64,000 nt of DNA. Origin: Porticoccaceae bacterium. Its GTDB lineage: Bacteria > Pseudomonadota > Gammaproteobacteria > Pseudomonadales > Porticoccaceae. The translations under genes were made by a program, and so were the position numbers. Of the stretch, positions 11,086 to 21,328 are shown piece by piece (the first letter of the stretch is position 1; every line of letters starts with the position of its first letter). Below the pieces are notes generated by a model, which was not told the DNA's origin, did not search any database, and worked only from the letters and a program-made list of their open reading frames with translations. The stretch is from contig JABJEX010000014.1 of assembly GCA_018663035.1 (NCBI GenBank), positions 1-64,000 of the forward strand. Reading direction: 5' to 3'.

Positions 11086-11923
11086 TCGCCACCTTGGCGC
11101 TCTGCCGGTTATCCTCGCAACAGTTCTGGGCATAGTCAGCTGCGGTTCTGCGCCAACTCTGGGGCCAACTCTGGGGCCAACATCTGATAGGGATGGCCCA
11201 GGCGAGAGAATAGACATCTCAGCGATCCCCAACCCCCTACCCAAAGTAGAACCAATCACCAAACTAGGCAATAAGAGCCCCTATACTGTGTTTGGCAAGA
11301 CCTACCAGGTTATGAGCAGCAATAAAAATTATCGCGAGCAGGGTGTCGCCTCCTGGTACGGTAAAAAGTTTCACGGCCGAAAAACCTCGAATGGTGAAAT
11401 TTATAATATGTATGGCATGACTGCAGCACATAAAACATTGCCAATACCCAGCTACGTCTCGGTGACTAATCTGGATAATAATCGGTCTATAGTTGTGCGC
11501 GTCAATGATCGCGGACCATTCCACGATGCGCGATTAATAGATCTATCCTATGTGGGTGCTCTTAAATTGGGATTTGCTGACCAGGGCACCGCTAGAGTTT
11601 TGGTGGAATACCTTGACCCCAGTCAGCCAACAGCTACCGAGAATTTATCTGCTGACAGCAGCCAATCTGCCTCAAGTGAGGATCCCGAGCAAGAAGCTTT
11701 TCAAGATCGTTATCTCCAAGTAGGAGCATTTAATGATTTGGACTCGGCACAGATTCTGCAAAAAAAGGTTCAGGACCATACCTCGCTGCCCATCTCGGTT
11801 CAGAAAAAAGACCAACTCTTTAAGGTATGGGTTGGACCCATTGTAGGCAAACTTGAATTACAGCAGTTGCGCAAGGCACTGCTGGACGCGGCTAATATCT
11901 CAGGGTTTATTATCTCCGAGTAA
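11072..11923 (+). CDS. rlpA: Septal ring lytic transglycosylase RlpA (lipoprotein, DPBB + SPOR)
   Basis: Lipobox-like VLGIVSC, GVASWYGKKFHGRKTSNGE, VRVNDRGPF; C-terminal SPOR-like YLQVGAFNDLDSAQILQKKV; start assigned at ATG 11072 overlapping mltB. Confidence 0.92.
   Translation: MSTANRHLGALPVILATVLGIVSCGSAPTLGPTLGPTSDRDGPGERIDISAIPNPLPKVEPITKLGNKSPYTVFGKTYQVMSSNKNYREQGVASWYGKKFHGRKTSNGEIYNMYGMTAAHKTLPIPSYVSVTNLDNNRSIVVRVNDRGPFHDARLIDLSYVGALKLGFADQGTARVLVEYLDPSQPTATENLSADSSQSASSEDPEQEAFQDRYLQVGAFNDLDSAQILQKKVQDHTSLPISVQKKDQLFKVWVGPIVGKLELQQLRKALLDAANISGFIISE
11153..11181 (+). repeat. 12-bp in-frame tandem repeat (CCAACTCTGGGG x2 plus CCAAC)
   Basis: Read directly; encodes PTLGPTLGPT just after the lipobox of RlpA. 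Confidence 0.95.
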
Positions 11924-12048
11924 TACTCAGACTGCGCCGCTGCCTGATGTCCCAGTAATCATCAGAACTATGCTAAGAGGGGGCGCATAAGCCGCTATCT
12001 GGTGTTAAACTATCGAGCCTGTTTAATTTGATTTTCGGTGTGCTCCCT

Positions 12049-13224
12049 ATGTTTACCAAACGGATATTGTTGTCAGCAATCTACCTCCTATGTCTGTTGG
12101 CAATGCCTACCAGCCAGGCGCAGAAACTGATTCCAGCAGCTCCGGAAATCGCTGCCAAGGCTTGGATTCTGGTGGATGCCAAAACTGGGCAGGTACTGGC
12201 AGAAGATAATGCTGATGAGCAGTTGCCTCCAGCTAGTCTGGCCAAAATGATGACCACCTACATTGTCTCTAACGAAATCAAGGCTGGCCGCATCAGCGAA
12301 GATGATGAGGTGTTAATCAGCGACAATGCTTGGGAGTTGGGCGGCGCCAAGACTGACGGTTCAACCATGTTTCTCAGTCCACGCTCCAGGGTATCTGTTA
12401 TTGATCTGATGCACGGTGTAATTATCCAATCGGGCAATGATGCCGCGATAGCTTTGGCTGAGTTTTTAAGTGGTGGTGAAGTTGCCTTTTCCGACAGCAT
12501 GAATTTGCAGGCGGAACTGCTAGGCATGACGGGCACCTATTACATGAACGCCACCGGTCTGCCGGCCGAAGGTATGGTGACCACGGCCCGTGATCTCTCG
12601 CTTATTGCTCGCTCTATAATCCGCGACCATCCAGATTATTACAGTATCTACGCAAAAAAATATTTTGAACACAATAATATTAAGCAACCTAATCGCAACC
12701 GCTTGCTGTGGCGTGATAAGAGTGTCGACGGCTTAAAAACAGGGCACACAGAGGAAGCGGGCTACTGCCTAGTGGCATCGGCAGAGCGCCGCGACATGCG
12801 CCTTATTTCGGTGGTACTCGGAGCCAGCAGTGATGCCTCTAGAGCCAGAGAGTCACAAAAGCTACTGTCCTATGGTTTTAGAAATTTTGATACCAAGGTT
12901 ATCTACGCTGCTGATGAGCTAATTAAAGAAAACACCAAAGTCTGGTACGGCGCTGAGGAATTTTTAAACCTCACTATTGCCGAAGACGTTACCCTGACCT
13001 TTCCAAGGGGCTCTGAGAAGAATCTCACCGCTAACATTTTGGTCGATGAAGAGATCAAGGCACCTATTTTCAGAGGTCAGGAGCTGGGCAGACTGCAGGT
13101 TAGCCTCAATGATGAACTCATGGTTGATGTGCCTCTGGTAGCCGAGATCGATGTAGCAGAAGCTGGCTTATTCGCTCGGCTGATGGATTGGATTATTCTG
13201 TTTTTTACCCAACTAATCTCCTGA
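12049..13224 (+). CDS. dacA: D-alanyl-D-alanine carboxypeptidase (PBP5/6-like)
   Basis: PPASLAKMMTTYIV (SxxK), SGNDAAIALAE (SxN), KTGHTEEAG (KTG), C-terminal amphipathic helix. Confidence 0.93.
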   Translation: MFTKRILLSAIYLLCLLAMPTSQAQKLIPAAPEIAAKAWILVDAKTGQVLAEDNADEQLPPASLAKMMTTYIVSNEIKAGRISEDDEVLISDNAWELGGAKTDGSTMFLSPRSRVSVIDLMHGVIIQSGNDAAIALAEFLSGGEVAFSDSMNLQAELLGMTGTYYMNATGLPAEGMVTTARDLSLIARSIIRDHPDYYSIYAKKYFEHNNIKQPNRNRLLWRDKSVDGLKTGHTEEAGYCLVASAERRDMRLISVVLGASSDASRARESQKLLSYGFRNFDTKVIYAADELIKENTKVWYGAEEFLNLTIAEDVTLTFPRGSEKNLTANILVDEEIKAPIFRGQELGRLQVSLNDELMVDVPLVAEIDVAEAGLFARLMDWIILFFTQLIS

Positions 13225-13234
13225 GATAACGCCA

Positions 13235-13504
13235 GTGACTGACCAAGAAGCACCACAGATCGAGTTTCCCTGTAGCTACCCAGTAAAGGTAATGGGCGAT
13301 GCCCATCCGGAAATGCACGAGCATGTGCTGCAGGTTATGGAAACCCATGCCCCGGGATTTGACCGCAGTGAAATCACTATTCGCGACAGCAGCAAAGGTC
13401 GTTGGCAGTCTATTACGGTGGTGATTACAGCAACTGGCAAACCTCAGCTTTCTGCAATTTTTGAAGACCTTAAAACCAGCAGCCGAGTGAAGATGGTACT
13501 TTAG
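13235..13504 (+). CDS. ybeD: DUF493/YbeD family protein
   Basis: [19 protein letters not shown]...; position between dacA and lipB. Confidence 0.9.
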   Translation: MTDQEAPQIEFPCSYPVKVMGDAHPEMHEHVLQVMETHAPGFDRSEITIRDSSKGRWQSITVVITATGKPQLSAIFEDLKTSSRVKMVL

Positions 13505-13506
13505 CC

Positions 13507-14169
13507 GTGGCCGACTCTCTGCCACTGATTGTCCGCCACTTGGGTCTCTGTGAGTACAGCCAGTCGTTCGCAGACATGAAGGCATTTAATGAACAGCGAG
13601 ATGCCAGCACAGCTGATGAAATCTGGTTTCTGGAGCATCAGCCAGTATTTACTCAGGGTCAGGCCGGCAAAGCTGAATACGTTTTAATGCCGGGCGACAT
13701 ACCAGTTGTGAAAAGCGATCGCGGTGGCCATGTCACCTATCATGGCCCAGGTCAGATCACTGCGTATCTGCTAATTGATCTCAAGCGTCTAAAACTGGGC
13801 GTACGGGATCTGGTCAGTCTAATTGAGCAGGCTCTGGTCGAAACCTTGCAAAAATGGGAAATCAGCGCCAGTCCTAGACGCGACGCACCTGGGGTATACA
13901 CCGCCGATGGGCAAAAGATCGCCTCGCTGGGTCTGCGTATTCGCAAAGGCTGTAGTTACCATGGGTTAAACTTTAACGTATCCATGGACATGTCCGCTTG
14001 GCAGCGTATCAATCCCTGCGGGCTGAGCGTTCCCATGACTCAGATAGCAGATCTGGTTGATGAACCGCCAAGTATAGAGACTGTTACAGAAGTATTGGCC
14101 GCATTACTGGCCAAAGGGCTGGGTTATAATGGCTATGTTACCGGCAGCAATCAGATTGTTGTAAATTGA
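13507..14169 (+). CDS. lipB: Octanoyltransferase LipB
   Basis: [39 protein letters not shown] start. Confidence 0.95.
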   Translation: MADSLPLIVRHLGLCEYSQSFADMKAFNEQRDASTADEIWFLEHQPVFTQGQAGKAEYVLMPGDIPVVKSDRGGHVTYHGPGQITAYLLIDLKRLKLGVRDLVSLIEQALVETLQKWEISASPRRDAPGVYTADGQKIASLGLRIRKGCSYHGLNFNVSMDMSAWQRINPCGLSVPMTQIADLVDEPPSIETVTEVLAALLAKGLGYNGYVTGSNQIVVN

Positions 14170-14188
14170 ATTATGTACAGGAAAAACC

Positions 14189-15169
14189 ATGACCTCAGAG
14201 TCTGTTACACCACCTAAGCGCACACGCCGATTACAGCAGGGTGAGAAACTTCGCAGCGCCGATAAAGTGGAGCGTATTCCGGTCAAGGTGATTCCCACTC
14301 AAACCATACAGCGCAAACCTGAGTGGATGCGTATTCGTCTCTCTGCGTCGCCGAAAGTGCAAGAAATAAAAGATATTTTACGTAGCCATAAAATGGCTAC
14401 AGTCTGTGAAGAGGCAGCCTGCCCCAACCTGCATGAATGTTTTAGCCATGGCACAGCGACCTTTATGATTATGGGTGAGATCTGTACTAGGCGCTGCCCA
14501 TTCTGTGATGTGGGCCATGGCAAACCCAACCCACTTGATAGTGACGAGCCGACTAATCTGGCTAAGGCTATTCAGGCTATGGGGCTAAGCTATGTGGTAA
14601 TAACCTCGGTTGACAGGGATGATTTGCGAGACGGCGGTGCTCAGCACTTTGCCGACTGTATTCGCGAAGCGCGATTACTCTCACCCAAATTAAAAGTAGA
14701 GGTACTAGTCCCTGATTTTCGCGGCCGCATGGAGCCAGCCCTAAAAATATTGACTGAGACAGCCCCGGATGTGTTTAACCATAATATGGAGACCATTCCA
14801 CGCCTGTACCGGGAGGCACGCCCCGGCGCTAATTACGCCTGGTCATTAAAATTACTTAAAGAGTACAAGGCTCTCAATCCCCATGTGCCCACTAAATCAG
14901 GCCTTATGGTTGGTCTGGGAGAATCTAAGGATGAGTTGCTACGGACCCTAGACGATCTCCGCGAGCATGATGTGGATATGCTTACGGTGGGCCAGTATCT
15001 GCAGCCCTCGGTCAACCATCTGCCGGTCGACCGCTTTGTGCATCCAGATGAATTTGCTGAATACACCGCCTACGCTGAGAGCATCGGCTTCTCGCACGCT
15101 GCCTGTGGGCCTCTAGTGCGCTCGAGCTATCATGCTGACAAACAGGCCCGTGGCGAGGATCTCAATTAG
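14189..15169 (+). CDS. lipA: Lipoyl synthase
   Basis: [40 protein letters not shown] radical SAM cluster motifs. Confidence 0.97.
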   Translation: MTSESVTPPKRTRRLQQGEKLRSADKVERIPVKVIPTQTIQRKPEWMRIRLSASPKVQEIKDILRSHKMATVCEEAACPNLHECFSHGTATFMIMGEICTRRCPFCDVGHGKPNPLDSDEPTNLAKAIQAMGLSYVVITSVDRDDLRDGGAQHFADCIREARLLSPKLKVEVLVPDFRGRMEPALKILTETAPDVFNHNMETIPRLYREARPGANYAWSLKLLKEYKALNPHVPTKSGLMVGLGESKDELLRTLDDLREHDVDMLTVGQYLQPSVNHLPVDRFVHPDEFAEYTAYAESIGFSHAACGPLVRSSYHADKQARGEDLN

Positions 15170-15462
15170 TCGTCGGTCCAAATCTCTCGAAGAGGCTCAC
15201 CAAAGTCGTCGTAAATAATCTTTTTTACAGGACGTTTTTTTGGCTTGGGTTGAGGTGCTGCTGGCTTTCTCTTCTTGCGGCTGTCCAGAGCAGAGACCAC
15301 ATCATTAACATAGGTTCTGGTCTGCCTTGGCTCACCGCTGACAAACACCGACTTTGACCTTGGCTGATCTGCAGGCTCACCAGTCTCACCAGCGTTAAAT
15401 TTTTTAATCTCGCCACCACGGGACAGGAACTCCTCTGTTTTACGACGGAGTTCATTGCGCAT
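15166..15462 (-). CDS. Small hypothetical protein with SutA-like EEFLSRGG motif
   Basis: [22 protein letters not shown]...[24 protein letters not shown]; highly basic linker; motif resembles the C-terminal region of Pseudomonas SutA (remembered, not searched). Confidence 0.6.
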   Translation of the reverse strand: MRNELRRKTEEFLSRGGEIKKFNAGETGEPADQPRSKSVFVSGEPRQTRTYVNDVVSALDSRKKRKPAAPQPKPKKRPVKKIIYDDFGEPLREIWTDD

Positions 15463-15559
15463 CGATTGTTTAGATCCTCTGAGCACAGCGGTGTCTTTAT
15501 CCTTAGTTTAATTCACCAGTCTAACAAGCTGATTATTTTATGTGTACCCCAGTACCCTT

Positions 15560-16621
15560 TTAGGGGAACAGTTCTAACTGCATCGCGGGGCCCTGATCCG
15601 CCGAGTCCACAAAACGCACACCTATTCCCAATAAACGCACCGGACGCTCAGCTCGCTGCCAAGCCTGTTCGCAGAGGTGCTCAAAACTTTCCAAAGGGAG
15701 CCCCTTAACTGTCTGCCGCTCGACCGTGGTTGCTGAGAAATCATTAAACTTCATCTTTATAAACTGTTTAGTCACTAGGTAATCGCTGTCAACACGTCGC
15801 AGGCGACTGCGCAACTCTACCAATAGCTCCGGTAACTTAGCGAGACAGGCACTGGAGTCCTGAAGATCATCTGAGTAGGTGTGCTCGACACTAAGAGACT
15901 TACGGCGGCTATTGGCATTCACTTCTCGATGGTCGCGACCAAAGCTGAGATCATGTAATCGCTTGCCAAATACCCCAAATTTATCCACCAACTCGACCAG
16001 CGATCGTTTCTGTAAATCTCCGCAGGTGACAATGCCAAGGCGGCGCAATTTTTCATTGGTCACTTTACCTACACCAAAAATTCGCTTCACCGGCAAATTC
16101 TCAACAAAGTCATCGACATCAGCGGGCGTTATTACAAACTGTCCATCTGGTTTATTGAGGTCGCTAGCTACTTTAGCTAGAAACTTGTTGGGTGCTATAC
16201 CCGCAGAGGCGGTCACGCCAACCTCTTCGGCAATGGTTTGTCTAATCTGCTCGGCAATCAGGGTGGCGCTACCCTGACATTCAAGGCAATCCGTTACATC
16301 AAGATAGGCCTCATCCAGTGATAGCGGCTCGACCTTATCGGTGTAGCGATAAAAAATTTGACGAATTTGCTGAGCTGCCTCTCGGTATTTGGACATGGTT
16401 CCGGGAATTACCACTAAGTCTGGACAGAGCTTTAGAGCCTGACCAGTAGGCATTGCTGAACGCACACCAAAGTGGCGAGCCTTGTAATTGCAGGTGGCAA
16501 TCACACCGCGACGATCGGATTTACCACCAATGGCTATGGGCAGGTTAACTAGAGAGGGGTCGTCACGCATCTCCACTGCAGCATAAAAGCAATCGCAGTC
16601 ACAGTGGATGATTTTCCTCAT
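15560..16621 (-). CDS. dinB: DNA polymerase IV (Y-family)
   Basis: IIHCDCDCFYAAVEMRDDP, SLDEAYLDVT, terminal QLELFP clamp-binding motif. Confidence 0.95.
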   Translation of the reverse strand: MRKIIHCDCDCFYAAVEMRDDPSLVNLPIAIGGKSDRRGVIATCNYKARHFGVRSAMPTGQALKLCPDLVVIPGTMSKYREAAQQIRQIFYRYTDKVEPLSLDEAYLDVTDCLECQGSATLIAEQIRQTIAEEVGVTASAGIAPNKFLAKVASDLNKPDGQFVITPADVDDFVENLPVKRIFGVGKVTNEKLRRLGIVTCGDLQKRSLVELVDKFGVFGKRLHDLSFGRDHREVNANSRRKSLSVEHTYSDDLQDSSACLAKLPELLVELRSRLRRVDSDYLVTKQFIKMKFNDFSATTVERQTVKGLPLESFEHLCEQAWQRAERPVRLLGIGVRFVDSADQGPAMQLELFP

Positions 16622-16696
16622 GGTAATGGCTATTGCCCTCGACCCTGACTGAGGCTTTGGGCTAAGAGACTTTGAGCTAAAAAGTCTTTACAGCCA

Positions 16697-19600
16697 TCAA
16701 GCAGCGTCGTCTTCAAACTGTTGCTCCACCACTTTAAAGCCCAACTTTTTTGACACAACACCAGGCAGCAACAGCATCGCCGGTGTCAAAAGAAGGGTCA
16801 ACACAGTGGATACGATAAGACCATTTACGATTGCGCTCGCCAAAGGCTGCCACCAGGAAGCTACCATGCCACCAAAGGTGTAGCTGCGGTTGACCAGGTC
16901 AATACTCAATCCATTCGCCAGAGGCAGCAGCCCCACTATGGTGGTTACACTGGTCAGCATAACCGGTCTGAATCTGGATTTAGCCGCCTTATACACGGCG
17001 TCACTGGCAGACAGCCCAGGGTTACTGCGGCGCAAATAGTTGTAGGTATCGATCAGCACGATATTGTTGTTCACCACAATGCCCGCCAGCGCAACTATAC
17101 CTACACCAGTCAGAACAGTGCTAAAGGTTGCCTGAGCAATCAGAAGCCCTAAGAGCACGCCAGCCGTCGACATCACCACGGAGAATAGAATAAGTCCCGC
17201 TTGGTAAAAACTATTAAACTGCATTACTAACATAATCAGCATCACCGACATAGCCAGTGAGAACGCCGTAGACAAAAACGCTGCGGCCTTGGCCTGCTCT
17301 TCATTAGCACCGCGGAAGGTAATATTTACGGAAGATCCAAAATCCTGAGTCTCGAGCCAGTTGGCAATTTGTCCCGTTTGATTGTCGGCAAGGTAGCCCT
17401 CTTCGGAATTCGCTAAGATGAATACCGTCTCGACCATGTCGATGCGCTGAATCGCGTCTACCCTTGGCCTTGCCAGACGCTCGCTAAAGCTGCTCACGGG
17501 CACCGCACCCTGTGGTGTATTGACTCTCAAGCTATCGATGGAAGCTAACTGTCGATCCTGCTCTGGATAGCGCAACCTGATTTCAATTTCGTCAGCAGCA
17601 TCATCTGGCCGGAATTCGCCAATCATCACACCACCAGTGACCATCTGTACCATATTACCCACGTCGGCCACGTTAACGCCAAGCATTGCAGCTCTGGAGC
17701 GATCAACCTCTACTTCCCACTGGATACCCGCCAGCGGTGAAGTGTCCTGAAGATCTCGAACACCCTCAACATTATCTGCAATCCACTGCTTTATCAGCGC
17801 CGTGGTTCTGTACATGGCCTGACGATCTGAAGAGGAAATCTGCATCTGAATATCTTTGCCTGTTGGGGGCCCAGTTTCCATTTCGACCGCGGTAACATAG
17901 ACACCTGGTAGTGACTGTGTGCGCTGACGAATCTCCGAAAAAACTTCCGCACTGCCTCTATCACGCTCTTCACGGGGATACAGCTCAACAAGAAATGAGC
18001 TTATTTTGTCACGGCTTACATCGGTACCAAAAACCATCATGCCGCCACCAGTAGCATAGCCGTAGAGCTTATTGACACCTGGCACCGCAGACACTATGTC
18101 CTGCACCTGCATGGTAATTTGACGCTGCTCTTCAAGGGACATATTACCCTGTGCTCGCACCTCTGCCATGCCGTACTGACTCTCAATGGAGGTGAAAAAT
18201 TCCTGACCAGCGTTAAATCGCCCATAGATATCAAAAATGGCGATAAGTAGCGCCATAGCCACAGCAGCAGAGACCACAGGCGCCCGAATTACTGGACGCA
18301 ATATATTGAGGTAACCATTGAGTAATGGTTCAAGTAGTGTTTTTGCAGACTTCTCTGACTGATGATCCTCTGGTAACTTCTTTTGCTTACCGCGACGACG
18401 AGCCAGCACTATACCCAATGTCGGCGCAAAAATAAGTGCGTAGGTAAGCGACCATGCAAGCACTGCAAATACCGTAATCGGTAGGTAGGACATGAAGTCG
18501 CCGGACACCCCAGGCCAAAATAGCAGAGGCAAAAAGGCTGCCAGAGTGGTTCCAGTTGATGCTATCACTGGAATGGCCATGCGCCTTACTGCGGCTATAT
18601 AAGCTTCTCTGGTAGGCAGACCAGCAGCAGTTTGAGTATTGGCAAATTCCACTACAACGATAGCACCATCAATCAACATACCCAGAGACAGCAGTAGCCC
18701 AAACATAACCATAAAGTTAAAGCTATAGCCCAACACGTTGATAATAATCAGAGCGCCTAGCAGGCAGAAGGGAATACCAAATCCAACCAGCAACCCTGAT
18801 TTAACGCCTAGAGTTGCAACCACCAAAATCAGCACTAGACACATTGCGGTAATGATATTGCCTTGCAGCTCATTGACCATCTGGTTGGTCATCACAGAAG
18901 AGTCAAAAACGTAGTCGATATTCATATCGGCAGAGAATTGATCTCGGTATCTTTCCACGGTCGCACGCGAGGCTTCGACGGTTTCAATAAGATTGGCGTT
19001 CAGACGTTTACGGACTTCGATAGCAATGGCTTTTTCACCATTAATAAAACTGTATCCGGCGGCGTCTTTGAAGGTTCGCCGCACCGAAGCTACATCGCCA
19101 AGGGTAATAGATCCCTCGGCATTATTGCGAACCGGCAACGCCCTAATATCTTCAGCAGTCTCAATTAATGCGGGGATTTTGATACCAAAGCGACCCTGTG
19201 CAGCGTCTAGCTCGCCAGCGGGAATCAACAAATTATTGACTCTGACAGCACGCACCAGTTCATCGATACGCAAGCCATACTGCTCTAGTCGCGATGGGTT
19301 TACTATGACATCAACCACCTCTTCGCGATCACCAGAGACATCTGCCTTTAGCACATCGGGAAGCATTTCCAGTTCTCGCTGGTAAAACTTCGCTGCCTTA
19401 AACAGCTCTCGCTCAGTCACATTATCGCCCGAGAAAGTTATAACAATGGTCGGCTCAGGACTGGGACTTAACTCATTGACTATGGGTTCTTTGGTTTCCT
19501 GAGGAAATTCTGCTTTGGCACGATTTACCGCTTCACGCACTTCAGCAACGATTTCTTTTATATTATCGGCGACTTCAAATTCTGCCGTAACTGTCACTAC

Positions 19601-19861
19601 ACTTTCGCGAGCGGTAGCCTTTACCTCTTCCAAACCATCTAATGTCTTGAGCTCTTTTTCGATTGGCCTGATCAGCAGTCGGGCACCGTCTTCCGGAGAA
19701 ATACCATCGTGGCGTACCATAATCATAACGACTGGAAGTGTTACATTAGGGTTGAGCTCCACAGGCATAGAAAGGCGCGAGCCAGCACCTGCGATAAGAA
19801 TCAGCAACATGATGGATAGGGTTGCTCTGGAATGGTCGACAATTAGACTGAGAAATTTCAT
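16697..19861 (-). CDS. Efflux RND transporter permease subunit
   Basis: 1054 aa, 12-TM RND pattern; GMLIDGAIVVVEFAN, GIVVNNNIVLIDTYN. Confidence 0.94.
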   Translation of the reverse strand: MKFLSLIVDHSRATLSIMLLILIAGAGSRLSMPVELNPNVTLPVVMIMVRHDGISPEDGARLLIRPIEKELKTLDGLEEVKATARESVVTVTAEFEVADNIKEIVAEVREAVNRAKAEFPQETKEPIVNELSPSPEPTIVITFSGDNVTERELFKAAKFYQRELEMLPDVLKADVSGDREEVVDVIVNPSRLEQYGLRIDELVRAVRVNNLLIPAGELDAAQGRFGIKIPALIETAEDIRALPVRNNAEGSITLGDVASVRRTFKDAAGYSFINGEKAIAIEVRKRLNANLIETVEASRATVERYRDQFSADMNIDYVFDSSVMTNQMVNELQGNIITAMCLVLILVVATLGVKSGLLVGFGIPFCLLGALIIINVLGYSFNFMVMFGLLLSLGMLIDGAIVVVEFANTQTAAGLPTREAYIAAVRRMAIPVIASTGTTLAAFLPLLFWPGVSGDFMSYLPITVFAVLAWSLTYALIFAPTLGIVLARRRGKQKKLPEDHQSEKSAKTLLEPLLNGYLNILRPVIRAPVVSAAVAMALLIAIFDIYGRFNAGQEFFTSIESQYGMAEVRAQGNMSLEEQRQITMQVQDIVSAVPGVNKLYGYATGGGMMVFGTDVSRDKISSFLVELYPREERDRGSAEVFSEIRQRTQSLPGVYVTAVEMETGPPTGKDIQMQISSSDRQAMYRTTALIKQWIADNVEGVRDLQDTSPLAGIQWEVEVDRSRAAMLGVNVADVGNMVQMVTGGVMIGEFRPDDAADEIEIRLRYPEQDRQLASIDSLRVNTPQGAVPVSSFSERLARPRVDAIQRIDMVETVFILANSEEGYLADNQTGQIANWLETQDFGSSVNITFRGANEEQAKAAAFLSTAFSLAMSVMLIMLVMQFNSFYQAGLILFSVVMSTAGVLLGLLIAQATFSTVLTGVGIVALAGIVVNNNIVLIDTYNYLRRSNPGLSASDAVYKAAKSRFRPVMLTSVTTIVGLLPLANGLSIDLVNRSYTFGGMVASWWQPLASAIVNGLIVSTVLTLLLTPAMLLLPGVVSKKLGFKVVEQQFEDDAA

Positions 19862-19879
19862 GGTTGAATCAGTTCCAGA

Positions 19880-20947
19880 CTATCGCGGTGAGTTGTTATC
19901 GGGGAAAGCCGCTTCTACGCGCTCACCATCAATCACGTAGTTTTGACCCACCGTAATCAGTACAATCTCATCCGGTAGACCTGTAACCCAGATGCCCTGA
20001 GAGGTCTCACCAACAGCGTTGACTCGAAACGATCGCACTATCTGGCTGCTATCAACGACGCGAACTACTGTCTCACCCAAATCATTGAGTAAGATAGTAC
20101 TCGCGGGCACCAGATGACCACTCACTCCAGCAATGTCTATATCCATCTGAGCCGAGACACCAGCCCTCATAGATTGATCGGCGTTCTCCATGGTGGCCTC
20201 TACCCGGTAACCCTTGGTTACTGGGTGCGCCTGAATCGCTAGATAAGTGAGCTGAGCTCCTCTGTACTCTTTACCATCGACGTCAACTACGGCCTGATCA
20301 CCTTTACTAAGACTGCCAATTTCGGACTCCGTGACCAGGGCTTCAATTTTCAATGGATTGAGTTCGACTACCGTGGCGCAATGGCTGCCCGGCGCCACAA
20401 AATCACCAACCTCCACCGGCCGCGATTCGACTATGCCATCAAAGGGTGCCGTAATCTGGAGATTTTCAATATCTAACTGGGCACGCTTAACATTGGTTCG
20501 CGCGGAGGCCAATGCCGCTTTTGCTTGAGATATAGCCAGCTCAGATTGATAGCCAGCACTTTTTAATTTTTGCGCGCCTCGATAGGCAATATCTGCATTC
20601 TCGAGGGCTGCTCTGGCCTGAGCAAGACGGAAGTGTCGGTCTTCAGGATCAATCTGACAGATGCCCTGCCCCTTCTCTACCGCATCACCCTCTTCAATGA
20701 GCGTGGCAGAAATCTTACCCGAAACCTGAGCCAGAACTCGCACCGCTCGGTTGGCTTTAGTCTTAGCTCGCAAGGACACCGTAGGACTAAAAAGCTGCTG
20801 TTCAGAATAAGCCACTAGTACTTTGGTATATTTGCTAGGAGACTGGCTGACAACCTCCACAGGGTCGGTTGAAGTGAGCAATCCACTGGCGAACCAGGCA
20901 ACAATGGCCAGGGAAAATATCAAGGCGAGACGCACATTATTATTCAA
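19880..20947 (-). CDS. Efflux RND transporter periplasmic adaptor subunit
   Basis: N-terminal TM; VSGKISATLIEEGDAVEKGQGICQID biotinyl-lipoyl-like half motif, ITAPFDGIVESRPVEVGDFV. Confidence 0.93.
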   Translation of the reverse strand: MNNNVRLALIFSLAIVAWFASGLLTSTDPVEVVSQSPSKYTKVLVAYSEQQLFSPTVSLRAKTKANRAVRVLAQVSGKISATLIEEGDAVEKGQGICQIDPEDRHFRLAQARAALENADIAYRGAQKLKSAGYQSELAISQAKAALASARTNVKRAQLDIENLQITAPFDGIVESRPVEVGDFVAPGSHCATVVELNPLKIEALVTESEIGSLSKGDQAVVDVDGKEYRGAQLTYLAIQAHPVTKGYRVEATMENADQSMRAGVSAQMDIDIAGVSGHLVPASTILLNDLGETVVRVVDSSQIVRSFRVNAVGETSQGIWVTGLPDEIVLITVGQNYVIDGERVEAAFPDNNSPR

Positions 20948-21328
20948 AGAAACCTACCTTAGTTTTTAGTCATCCACAGATAAATTTTTGTTGTGGGCTT
21001 TACGCAAAATACAGCGCTCTAGTTTACTCGGGTTTTAGGCGAACTGCCCTGAAAAATAGCCTGTTTTAAAAATATTAAGATTTTACTTGGCATTCAGTGG
21101 GCCGACGCACAGGCATTTCACAATTTAATTAGTTCTCATAGGAGCCGACATGCTGTGATCTATTCTACAAAAACACGATGAAAAATCAGATGTCGTTTGT
21201 ATTTCAATTAATCAGGCTTGCACTAAATATAGCTGTGATGACAATAAACTACCAAAGCTAGGAAATGGACTATTCCGGACGCACCTTGATGCGCGGAATT
21301 ACAGGTAACATGGACAGGATGAAGCCAA

